From Alphaproteobacteria bacterium (GTDB lineage Bacteria; Pseudomonadota; Alphaproteobacteria; Micropepsales; Micropepsaceae): a stretch of 50,679 nucleotides of DNA. Under the pieces are notes generated by a model. That model ran no database searches, was not told where the DNA came from, and saw nothing but the letters and a program-made list of their open reading frames with translations. This document shows, one piece after another, positions 1-7,054 of this stretch; positions within the stretch are counted from its first letter, which is position 1; every line of letters starts with the position of its first letter. Position numbers and translations under genes: made by a program. The stretch lies in contig JAGWNK010000029.1 in NCBI GenBank assembly GCA_028871345.1, positions 1 to 50,679 on the forward strand. Reading direction: 5' to 3'.

Positions 1-304
1 GGATCGAGGCCCGGCGGAATCGGGAAAATCATCCTCGAAATCGCAGGCTTCCAACTCTCAAACACGCCTTTCCCTGCAAAATCGAATACTCGCCGACGTT
101 CTCAAAATCTCGCCGTGTCAACGCGTTCCGCGTTCTTCACAGACGACCTTTGACCCGGTACCCAGTCTAGCAGTTTTGCGCCGCCATTGCGTTGGTGCAT
201 CGCGCAGTCTGAAACTAGGATACTTCCAATCTGCCGGTTCACGCGTTGGCGGTGCCCGCGGGACGTTTGCCCCGCCCGCCCGAGTGGCAGGTCAGGGCCG
301 GCGT
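1..304. other. Non-coding or unassigned left edge
   Basis: I recognise no gene here. The short open frames on both strands have no ribosome binding site and no recognisable composition. The stretch lies downstream of the last gene of the minus-strand nucleoside operon, so it may carry that operon's terminator. I could not identify a convincing hairpin with a T-run. Confidence 0.5.
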
Positions 305-1228
305 TCAATCGCTCAAGCCGTTCTGGAGCTTTGTCCAGTCGTTGCCGTTGTGCTTGTAGAAGCCCGGACCGTCGGGCCCGTCTTCGTGCCAGTCGTTTGT
401 GACATCGACATTATAGTTGTTGCCGGCATCGTCGTGCACCCAGCCGGTACCCAACTGAGCGTTGTAGGTGCCCGCCATCGTCACATCGTCGTCGCTGGAC
501 TTGCCCGTGTCGTGGGTGCTGCCGGTCGTCGGCCGCGGCAGATCGGCCGGAGGTGGCACCAACCGGGACGTGCAGCGGGTGGCTGCCGCCACCGCGCCGG
601 CCACGCCCACGGAATGCGGATCGTTGCCGATGGCGATACGCAGGATCAGACCGTAGCCCGACGGATCGGCCGGAACGGGAAAGCGGTAAAGCAGCGCATA
701 GCCGCGGTGGCTCGCGGTCGCGAAATTCAAAACTTGATAATAGCCGAACGACTGCTCTGCGCCTTGCGGGCTTGCACGCTCGTTGGTCAAGGCCCCGACG
801 AGATAGAGCGCAAAGTTTTCCGGCGAGCGGAACTGGTCGCCATAGTAGCCTTGAGCGGCACCTCCATTGACGCCGACGGCGCCGTAGCTTGCCGTCAGGG
901 CGCCGTCCGGTGACGCGACCGTGAAGGCGGTCCCCTGCTGGTTGGCGTCGCTAACCCGCCAGCCCGCGGGTGCGAAACTGCGGCAGGCGCCCCCGCTCAC
1001 CGGCTGCAACGGAACCGGCTCGTTTCCCGCGGAAGCGAAGGGTCCGCTCCCCTTGCCGCTTTCCTCTCCGGCCGGGCGCGTGACCGCAGGACCATCGGTG
1101 GTCATGCGGCCAAGATAGAAAAGGCCGAATGCGGCCGCCAGGACGACCACGCCGATCACGGCGCGCTCCTTGGACGGCTTCACGGAAAACCAGCCGATGT
1201 TGTTCCAATCGAATTTCGGCAGCTTCAC
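305..1228 (-). CDS. Membrane-anchored protein of unknown function, last gene of the nucleoside operon
   Basis: This is a 307-aa protein that I do not recognise. The GTG start at 1228 is preceded by a strong purine-rich site (AAGGGGG, about 5 nt upstream). An ATG further upstream in the same frame would overlap the adenine deaminase gene by more than 150 bp. A short cytoplasmic N-terminus (KLPKFDWNNIGW) is followed by one transmembrane helix (about residues 20-40). Next come a Gly/Ser-rich linker and a roughly 180-residue extracytoplasmic domain with two cysteines (GGACRSFAPAGW and ATRCTS) that could form a disulfide. The C-terminal 60 residues are Asp/Asn/Gly-rich and hydrophilic. The gap to the deaminase stop is 55 bp, so it is probably cotranscribed. 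No function is claimed. Confidence 0.75.
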   Translation of the reverse strand: MKLPKFDWNNIGWFSVKPSKERAVIGVVVLAAAFGLFYLGRMTTDGPAVTRPAGEESGKGSGPFASAGNEPVPLQPVSGGACRSFAPAGWRVSDANQQGTAFTVASPDGALTASYGAVGVNGGAAQGYYGDQFRSPENFALYLVGALTNERASPQGAEQSFGYYQVLNFATASHRGYALLYRFPVPADPSGYGLILRIAIGNDPHSVGVAGAVAAATRCTSRLVPPPADLPRPTTGSTHDTGKSSDDDVTMAGTYNAQLGTGWVHDDAGNNYNVDVTNDWHEDGPDGPGFYKHNGNDWTKLQNGLSD

Positions 1229-1283
1229 GGCAGCCCCCTTCGTGTGCGGCGAATCGATTATTGGAGCTAATTCTTTACTTCTA

Positions 1284-2297
1284 TTAAGCGCCAGGGACTG
1301 CGACATAGCGGTCCAAGGCCGCAAGATGCTGCAGCTTCTCCGCTTCACTGAGGAAGGAGCCGAGGAAGCTGTTTCTGGCGAGCGTGACGATATCGGAACG
1401 CGACAAGGCCAGCGCCTGCGAGACCACCGCGAAATTATCGCCCACATAGCCGCCGAAATAGGCCGGGTCGTCTGAGTTGACGGTGGCCCTGAGGCCCAGA
1501 TCGAGCATCCGCTTCAGAGGATGCTGCGCCAAATCGTTCACGACGCACAGCTTGAGATTGGACAGCGGGCAGACCGTCAGGGTCATCGCCTCGTCGGACA
1601 GCCGCCGCACCAGCGCAGGGTCATCCAGGGACCGGTTGCCGTGGTCGACGCGGTCAACCTGGAGCACATCGAGCGCTTCCCAGACATAGGCGGCAGGTCC
1701 TTCCTCGCCTGCGTGGGCGACGCGCCTCAGTCCGGCGGCTCCGGCCGAGGCGAACACGTCGGCGAATTTCGACGGCGGATGGCCGACCTCGGAGGAATCC
1801 AGACCCACGCCGACGATACGGCCGAAATAGGGTTCGGCCTGGCGGAATGTCGCAAAGGCGTCGTCCTGTCCGAGATGGCGCAGAAAGCAGAGAATGAGCT
1901 TGGCACTGATCCCGAACTGCGACTGCCCGTCCTTGAGCGCGGCGAGAATCCCGTCGGCCACCGTGGCAAAGACGACGCCCCGTGCCGTGTGAGTCTGGGG
2001 ATCGAAGAAGACTTCGACGTGACGCACGCCGTCGCCGTGCACCCGCCTCAGATAGGCGAGCGTCAGATCGTAGAAGTCCTGCTCGGTCCTCAGCACGCCG
2101 GCGCCGCGGTAATAGATATCGAGGAAATCCTGCAGGCTCGAGAACCGGTAGGCGCGGCGGACCTCTTCGACCGACTTGAACGGGATGTCGATCTTGTTGC
2201 GCCTGGCGATGGCGAACATCAGCTCAGGCTCGAAGCTGCCTTCCAGGTGCAGATGAAGCTCGGCCTTGGGCAGGCCGCGAATGAAGGAGTCGTCCAT
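1284..2297 (-). CDS. Adenine deaminase (adenosine deaminase superfamily, Aah1-like)
   Basis: A zinc-dependent amidohydrolase of 337 aa, the usual family length. The metal ligands are visible: HLH at residues 15-17, His195 in HAGEEG (with catalytic Glu198), His219 in DHG, and Asp276-Asp277 in NSDDP. The motif FFDPQTHT (97-104) is characteristic of the branch that acts on free adenine (yeast Aah1, the Pseudomonas adenine deaminase) rather than on adenosine. I therefore favour adenine to hypoxanthine plus ammonia; adenosine deaminase is the alternative. It follows guanine deaminase with a 59-bp gap in a nucleoside/base degradation operon, which fits deamination of released purine bases in the cytoplasm. 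Confidence 0.88.
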   Translation of the reverse strand: MDDSFIRGLPKAELHLHLEGSFEPELMFAIARRNKIDIPFKSVEEVRRAYRFSSLQDFLDIYYRGAGVLRTEQDFYDLTLAYLRRVHGDGVRHVEVFFDPQTHTARGVVFATVADGILAALKDGQSQFGISAKLILCFLRHLGQDDAFATFRQAEPYFGRIVGVGLDSSEVGHPPSKFADVFASAGAAGLRRVAHAGEEGPAAYVWEALDVLQVDRVDHGNRSLDDPALVRRLSDEAMTLTVCPLSNLKLCVVNDLAQHPLKRMLDLGLRATVNSDDPAYFGGYVGDNFAVVSQALALSRSDIVTLARNSFLGSFLSEAEKLQHLAALDRYVAVPGA

Positions 2298-2356
2298 GGC
2301 GAAGGATTCCAGAGCAATCCGAAGATGGCAACCGTCCCCGCCCCTGGAGTCGCGGT

Positions 2357-3646
2357 CTATGGACGCTTATGCGCCAGAACACCGGTGACGTAGGTGCGCG
2401 CCACGGCCCGGTCGTCGCCCAGCATCGCAAATGCGAAGAGCCTTTCCGGCAGCGACGGCGCGTGCGCAATGCGCCGCGCCAGCAGCGGCAGCGACTTGTC
2501 GTCCAGAACGACGAAATCGGCTTCCTTCCCCACCGCGAGGTTGCCGACCTTGTCGTCCACGCGCAAAGCACAGGCGCCGCCCAGGGTCGCGAGATAGAGA
2601 AGTTTCGCGGCGTCGAGCGGATGCTTCTTCAACTGACAGACCTTGAAAGCCTCATTCATCGTGGCGAAAGGCGACAGGCTGGTGCCCGCCCCGACATCGC
2701 TGCCGAGGCCGACGCGGGCGCCCGCACGTTCCGCCGCGGCCAGGTCGAACAGCCCGCTGCCCAGGAAAAGGTTCGACGTCGGACAGAAGGCGACGGCCGC
2801 GCCCGACCTGCCCAGCCGCGTCCATTCCCCGTCGCTCAAATGCAGGCAATGCGCGAAGACCGAATAGGGCGTCAGCAGTCCGAACTTCTCGTAGACCGCG
2901 ACATAGTCGGCGCAATTGGGGAACAGGCGGCGCACCGCCGCGATCTCGTCGCCATTCTCGGAGAGATGGGTGTGCAAATGCACGCCGGGATGTTCGAGCA
3001 GAAGGCGCCCCGCCAGCTCGAGCTGGCGCTCGCTGGAGGTGAGCGCGAACCGCGGCGTCACGGCATAGCCCAGGCGGCCCTTGCCGTGCCAGGCGCGGAT
3101 CAGCGAGCGGCTCTCCATGTAGCCCGTCTCGGCCGTGTCGGAAATGCCTGGCGGGGCGTTGCGATCCATCAGCACCTTACCGGTGATGATCCGCATGTTG
3201 CGCGCCAACGCCTCGGCGAAAAGCGCCTCGGCCGACACCTTGTGCGCCGTGGCGAAGACGAGCGCCGTGGTTGTTCCGTTGGCGAGAAGCTGGTCGAGAA
3301 AGAACTTGGCCGTGTCGCGGCCGACGTCCGGATCGCCGAAGCGCGCCTCGGCCGGAAACGCGTAAGCAGACAACCAGTGCAGCAATTGCGGGCCCGGGGC
3401 ACCCATGACGTCGACTTGCGGATAATGGACGTGGGCGTCCACGAATCCCGGAATGATCAGGCCGTCGATGTGCTCGACCGGCGTGCGCTCCACGCTCGGC
3501 GCGAGCTCCGACCAGGCTCCGATCTCAGCGACACGGCCATCCTCCACGACGAGCACGCCATCGTCGAATGTCTCGACCGCCGAACCGTCTTTTTCGGGGT
3601 CGGCGAGGAGATGAAAAATCGCGCCTCTGAAGGCGTGGCGTGGCAT
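2357..3646 (-). CDS. guaD: Guanine deaminase
   Basis: This 429-aa amidohydrolase converts guanine to xanthine plus ammonia. After a beta-sandwich N-terminal segment comes the metal motif PGFVDAHVHYPQ (His72, His74), where HYPQ is typical of guanine deaminases. Further on are HTHLSEN, AHCLHLSDGEW and the SDVGAGTSLS segment carrying the distal Asp ligand. The C-terminus returns to the small beta domain (VGNLAVGKEADFVVLD). Length and motif order match bacterial GuaD. It lies between deoA (57-bp gap) and adenine deaminase, so both purine bases can be deaminated by products of one operon. Xanthine dehydrogenase and purine nucleoside phosphorylase are not in the window. Confidence 0.92.
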   Translation of the reverse strand: MPRHAFRGAIFHLLADPEKDGSAVETFDDGVLVVEDGRVAEIGAWSELAPSVERTPVEHIDGLIIPGFVDAHVHYPQVDVMGAPGPQLLHWLSAYAFPAEARFGDPDVGRDTAKFFLDQLLANGTTTALVFATAHKVSAEALFAEALARNMRIITGKVLMDRNAPPGISDTAETGYMESRSLIRAWHGKGRLGYAVTPRFALTSSERQLELAGRLLLEHPGVHLHTHLSENGDEIAAVRRLFPNCADYVAVYEKFGLLTPYSVFAHCLHLSDGEWTRLGRSGAAVAFCPTSNLFLGSGLFDLAAAERAGARVGLGSDVGAGTSLSPFATMNEAFKVCQLKKHPLDAAKLLYLATLGGACALRVDDKVGNLAVGKEADFVVLDDKSLPLLARRIAHAPSLPERLFAFAMLGDDRAVARTYVTGVLAHKRP

Positions 3647-3703
3647 AGTTCGTCGTCCAACTTGAGCCGCATGGCGGCCGCGGCCTGCTGCATCTATACC
3701 GAG

Positions 3704-5011
3704 TTATACGACGCGTGCATGGATCAATGGGCGCGTTGGGGGCGCCGTGTCGGAGATTTCCACCGCTTTCGCCAGGGCGTCGACGGCACGTCGGCCCTCC
3801 GCATCATTCCTTGCGTGCACCAGTGCCAGTGTGTCGCCTTGCGACACCGCGGTGCCGACCGGCACGATGCGCGAGAGACCAACGCCCAGATCAATGCCGT
3901 CGGAGGTCCTGCGGCGGCCGGCGCCGAGGTCGACGACGGCGATGCCGACGGCACGCGTGTCGATCCGCGCGACATAGCCGGACCGCCCCGCGGGGAACGG
4001 CACGGTGACGGGCGATTGCGCTAGAAACCGCGAGGCGTGTTCCAGGAAATCCTTCGGGCCGCCAAGTGTCGCCACCATGCGCGCAAAGCGCTCCGCCGCA
4101 GCGCCCGAATCGAGCGCCGACTGCGCCTGGGCCCGGCCAGCCTCGGGTGACGCTGCCAGCTCGACGAGAGCCAGCATCTCGCCAGCCAGTGCGGTAGTGA
4201 CAGCGTGCAGGCGCGGCTCCCGCGCGCGGCCCGTGAGATAATCGACGGCCTCACCCACTTCGAGCGCATTACCGGCCGTGGTTCCCAGAACCTGGTCCAT
4301 GTCGGTAAGGAGAGCAGTCGTCGGCAGGCCGGCACCCGCGGCGATTCTCACAAGGCTTTCAGCCAGATCACTGGCGCTCTTGAGGTCGGACATGAAGGCG
4401 CCGGAGCCGCATTTGACGTCCATCACCAGGCCTTGGAGCCCTGCCGCCAGCTTCTTCGACAGGATAGAGGCGCAGATCAGCGGGACGGATTCCACGGTCG
4501 CGGTGACGTCGCGTACCGCGTAGAACCGCTGGTCGGCCGGGGCCAGATCGGCCGTCTGGCCGATGATGGCACAGCCCACATCGCGCACAACCCGCCGCAG
4601 CGTGTCGAGATCGGGCTGCGCCTGATAGCCGGGGATGGCGCCAAGCTTGTCCAGCGTGCCCCCCGTGTGGCCCAGGCCGCGCCCCGAGATCATTGGCACA
4701 TAACCGCCGCAGGCGGCGACGATGGGCGCCAGCATCAGGCTGACCTTGTCGCCCACCCCACCCGTCGAATGCTTGTCGAGCACAGGGCCGAGACCCTGCC
4801 ATTCCAGCACGGTACCGGAGCGCATCATCGCCGTCGTCAGCGCCACACGTTCATCCAGCGCCATGCCGCGGAAGAACACCGCCATGGCAAAAGCGGAGAC
4901 CTGGCTGTCACTCACGCTGCCGTCGGTGATGCCGCGTACGAGGTACGCGATCTCCTCGGCCGACAGCGGCTGCCCGTCGCGCTTCTTGCGGATGATTTCC
5001 TGCGGGAGCAT
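3704..5011 (-). CDS. deoA: Thymidine phosphorylase
   Basis: This enzyme phosphorolyses thymidine and deoxyuridine to the base and 2-deoxyribose-1-phosphate. The chosen ATG at 5011 gives MLPQEIIRKKRDGQPLS, the standard N-terminus, and a 435-aa product of normal length. A longer in-frame form would run through cdd. The helical domain is followed by the family signature DKHSTGGVGDKVSL with the phosphate-binding lysine and glycines, and by SGRGLGHTGGTLDKLGAI. The C-terminal alpha/beta domain is complete. The start lies 4 bp after the cdd stop, indicating translational coupling. Deoxycytidine would flow through Cdd, DeoA and then DeoC; phosphopentomutase (deoB) is absent from this window and must be elsewhere. 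Confidence 0.95.
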   Translation of the reverse strand: MLPQEIIRKKRDGQPLSAEEIAYLVRGITDGSVSDSQVSAFAMAVFFRGMALDERVALTTAMMRSGTVLEWQGLGPVLDKHSTGGVGDKVSLMLAPIVAACGGYVPMISGRGLGHTGGTLDKLGAIPGYQAQPDLDTLRRVVRDVGCAIIGQTADLAPADQRFYAVRDVTATVESVPLICASILSKKLAAGLQGLVMDVKCGSGAFMSDLKSASDLAESLVRIAAGAGLPTTALLTDMDQVLGTTAGNALEVGEAVDYLTGRAREPRLHAVTTALAGEMLALVELAASPEAGRAQAQSALDSGAAAERFARMVATLGGPKDFLEHASRFLAQSPVTVPFPAGRSGYVARIDTRAVGIAVVDLGAGRRRTSDGIDLGVGLSRIVPVGTAVSQGDTLALVHARNDAEGRRAVDALAKAVEISDTAPPTRPLIHARVV

Positions 5012-5015
5012 CGGG

Positions 5016-5411
5016 CTACTTCTTGAGAATGGTGGGGCCGAAGGACATCGGGAACAACTCGCCAAGGGTGACGGTTTTCCTGATGCCGGTCGGATCGGCG
5101 ATATGGATCGGCAGGTCGTCTGCCGCAAACTCGCGCAGGCGCTGGCGGCAAGCGCCGCAAGGTGTGCAGAGATCGCCCTCCGGCCCCATCACCAGGACTT
5201 CGGCGATGCGGGCCTCGCCATCGGCAATCATCGCGGCGATCGCGGATACTTCGGCGCAGTTCCCGACCGGATAGGCGATGTTCTCGACATTGGTGCCGGC
5301 ATAGAGCTTGCCGTTTACTCCGCGCACCACCGCCGCGACCCGGTATTTCGAATAGGGTGCATGGGCCCGGAGCCGTACGGTCCGCGCCAGCGCCAGCATT
5401 TCTTTGCTCAT
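5016..5411 (-). CDS. cdd: Cytidine deaminase
   Basis: A 131-aa enzyme of the homotetrameric class that deaminates cytidine and deoxycytidine to uridine and deoxyuridine. The zinc site is complete: Cys52 and catalytic Glu54 in NCAEVSAI, and Cys85 and Cys88 in PCGACRQ. The substrate-binding NVENIAYP segment is present at about residues 41-48. It sits directly ahead of deoA (4-bp gap), so deoxycytidine is made into a DeoA substrate. A 70-bp gap separates it from the small membrane-protein gene upstream. Confidence 0.95.
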   Translation of the reverse strand: MSKEMLALARTVRLRAHAPYSKYRVAAVVRGVNGKLYAGTNVENIAYPVGNCAEVSAIAAMIADGEARIAEVLVMGPEGDLCTPCGACRQRLREFAADDLPIHIADPTGIRKTVTLGELFPMSFGPTILKK

Positions 5412-5481
5412 CGCTCTTTCCCGAAATGCGCGCCGCTGACGATAGCACGGCCAGCATCAGAGTGAGCGCGAGGTAGCGAAG

Positions 5482-5673
5482 TCATCGTTTTATTCTCTTG
5501 CGGTGCTCGTATCTCCATCGCCCAAGAAGCGCGCCCGCCAGCGCGGCTATTGCCACTGCCGCGTCCCCATACTCCCCCCTCGCAGCCCACACGCCGGCCA
5601 AGCCCACTGCCGCGAGGATAATCAATGCGATCGCGATTCGGGGGGCAGTCCACATCCAGAGATACTCCCACAA
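5482..5673 (-). CDS. Small two-helix membrane protein between nupC and cdd
   Basis: A 63-aa protein that I cannot name. It has two hydrophobic segments, RIAIALIILAAVGLAGVWAA (about residues 12-31) and AAVAIAALAGALLG (about 38-51), and ends in a strongly basic tail (RWRYEHRKRIKR). It looks like a helical hairpin with a cytoplasmic positive C-terminus. The ATG lies only 4 bp after the nupC stop, which argues for coupled translation and a role with the nucleoside transporter. That role is inferred from position only. A competing 89-codon frame over the same DNA has no hydrophobic pattern and was rejected. Confidence 0.6.
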   Translation of the reverse strand: MWEYLWMWTAPRIAIALIILAAVGLAGVWAARGEYGDAAVAIAALAGALLGRWRYEHRKRIKR

Positions 5674-5677
5674 CCAT

Positions 5678-6994
5678 CTACCCCGGCATGGCGGTGATGG
5701 CAGCCGGGATGGCTCCCACCAGGGCCGCGCTCATGCACGTCGCGATGAATCCCGCCAGCATCGCCTTGACCACCATCTTGATGACTTCGTCGCGGCGCTC
5801 GGGCAGCAGAACCGAATAACCGGCGAGATTGATGCCGACCGAGGCGACGTTGGCGAAGCCGCACAAAGCATAAGTCATGATCGTGCGGGTGCGCCCGGTC
5901 ATCTCCGCTGCCGGAATGGCACCGAGCTTGATGAAGGCGGTGAACTCGGTCAGCATCATCTTGGTGCCGAGCAGCTGTCCGGCCGTCTGGATTTCGCTCA
6001 CCTGGATGCCAAGGGCCCAAGCCACCGGCGAGAAGACGTATCCGAGAATGCGTTCGACGCTGATCGGGGCTCCGGCGACCTGCGGCAGGGACCCGAGCAT
6101 CATATTGACCATGGCAACGAGGGCAACGAAGACGATCAGGCAGGCCGCCACGTTGACCGCGATCTGCGTTCCGTCATGGATGCCCTTCATGATCGCGTCC
6201 ATCGAGCTTTTGTAGACGCGTTCGTCGGGCGGCATCTTGTCCTGGGCGGCCTCGGCCGCCGAATCGCGCGGCACCAGGATGCGTGCCACAAGGATGCCGG
6301 CCGGCGCCGAGATGATCGAAGCGGTCAGAATGTGGGCCGCCGCGGCCGGCAGGACGCCCTGCAGGATGGTGACATAAGCCACCATGGTGGATCCCGAAAC
6401 GCACGCCATGCCCACGGTGATGAGCAGGAACAGCTCCGATCGCGTCAACCGGTTGAGATAGGCGCGGATGATGATGGGGCCTTCCACCTGGCCCATGAAG
6501 ATGGTCGCCGCCGCCGCCAGCGCGGTCGGGCCCCGAAGTCCCATAGTGCGCGAAAAGACGAAGCCGAAGGCCTTGGTGATCCATTTCAAGATGTGCCAGT
6601 GCCACAACAGCGCTGCCAGCGTGCACACCACCATGATCACCGGCAGGACGCGGAAACCGAAGACGAACAAGGCGCCGGGCGTGGTCAGCGGATAAGGCTG
6701 CGGGCCGACACCGCTCAGGAAGCCGAAGACGAAGGCGACGCCCGCCTGGGCGGACTTGGCCAGGCCGTCGAACACGGCGCCGAAATTGGTCAGCCCGGCG
6801 CGGATCGCCGGCACACCGAACAGCGCCAGCACCAGCGCCAGCTGCAGCCCGATCGCCCCTATAGTGAGGAAAAAAGGGAAGCGCCGCCGGTTTTCCGAAA
6901 ACAGCCAGCACACGACGAGGATCAGCAGAATCCCGGCCAGGCTCTGCAAATTGAGCGGACTCATCTTGAGCGTACTCATCATGCCTTGAAACAT
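5678..6994 (-). CDS. nupC: Concentrative nucleoside transporter (NupC/CNT family)
   Basis: A 438-aa inner-membrane cation/nucleoside symporter. The order of segments is that of the CNT family: N-terminal helices, the Gate-type domain (GVAFVFGFLSGVGP), and the transport core with FMGQVEGPIIIRAYL, which carries the conserved G-Q-x-E-x-P nucleoside-binding motif. These are followed by GSTMVAYVTIL, the EFTAFIKLG helix and GFANVASVGINLAGYSVLLPERRDEV near the C-terminus. It lies in the middle of a nucleoside catabolism operon, which supplies the substrate context. A 60-bp gap with an inverted repeat separates it from the aldehyde dehydrogenase upstream. Confidence 0.93.
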   Translation of the reverse strand: MFQGMMSTLKMSPLNLQSLAGILLILVVCWLFSENRRRFPFFLTIGAIGLQLALVLALFGVPAIRAGLTNFGAVFDGLAKSAQAGVAFVFGFLSGVGPQPYPLTTPGALFVFGFRVLPVIMVVCTLAALLWHWHILKWITKAFGFVFSRTMGLRGPTALAAAATIFMGQVEGPIIIRAYLNRLTRSELFLLITVGMACVSGSTMVAYVTILQGVLPAAAAHILTASIISAPAGILVARILVPRDSAAEAAQDKMPPDERVYKSSMDAIMKGIHDGTQIAVNVAACLIVFVALVAMVNMMLGSLPQVAGAPISVERILGYVFSPVAWALGIQVSEIQTAGQLLGTKMMLTEFTAFIKLGAIPAAEMTGRTRTIMTYALCGFANVASVGINLAGYSVLLPERRDEVIKMVVKAMLAGFIATCMSAALVGAIPAAITAMPG

Positions 6995-7024
6995 GCCCCA
7001 ATTCCCCCTGCCCGGCTGGTTCCA

Positions 7025-7045
7025 CCCTCCCTCAAGGGGAGGGTT
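7025..7045 (-). promoter_or_regulatory. Intra-operon inverted repeat before nupC
   Basis: ACCCTCCC and GGGAGGGT form a perfect 8-bp stem with a 5-nt loop in the 60-bp gap between the aldehyde dehydrogenase and nupC. There is no adjacent T-run, so it is probably not a strong terminator. It may be a dispersed REP-like element or an RNA-processing or stabilising hairpin that sets nupC expression apart from that of the upstream genes. Confidence 0.45.
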
Positions 7046-7054
7046 GTTCCTTTC

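Noticed and set aside
2369..4024. 551-codon open frame opposite guaD and deoA
   Set aside because: It lies antisense to two well-supported genes, is Arg/His/Gln-rich and has no recognisable motifs; a typical GC-rich shadow frame.
5408..5677. 89-codon frame between nupC and cdd
   Set aside because: It competes with the 63-aa membrane-protein frame, which has a coherent two-helix hydrophobic pattern and better spacing to nupC.
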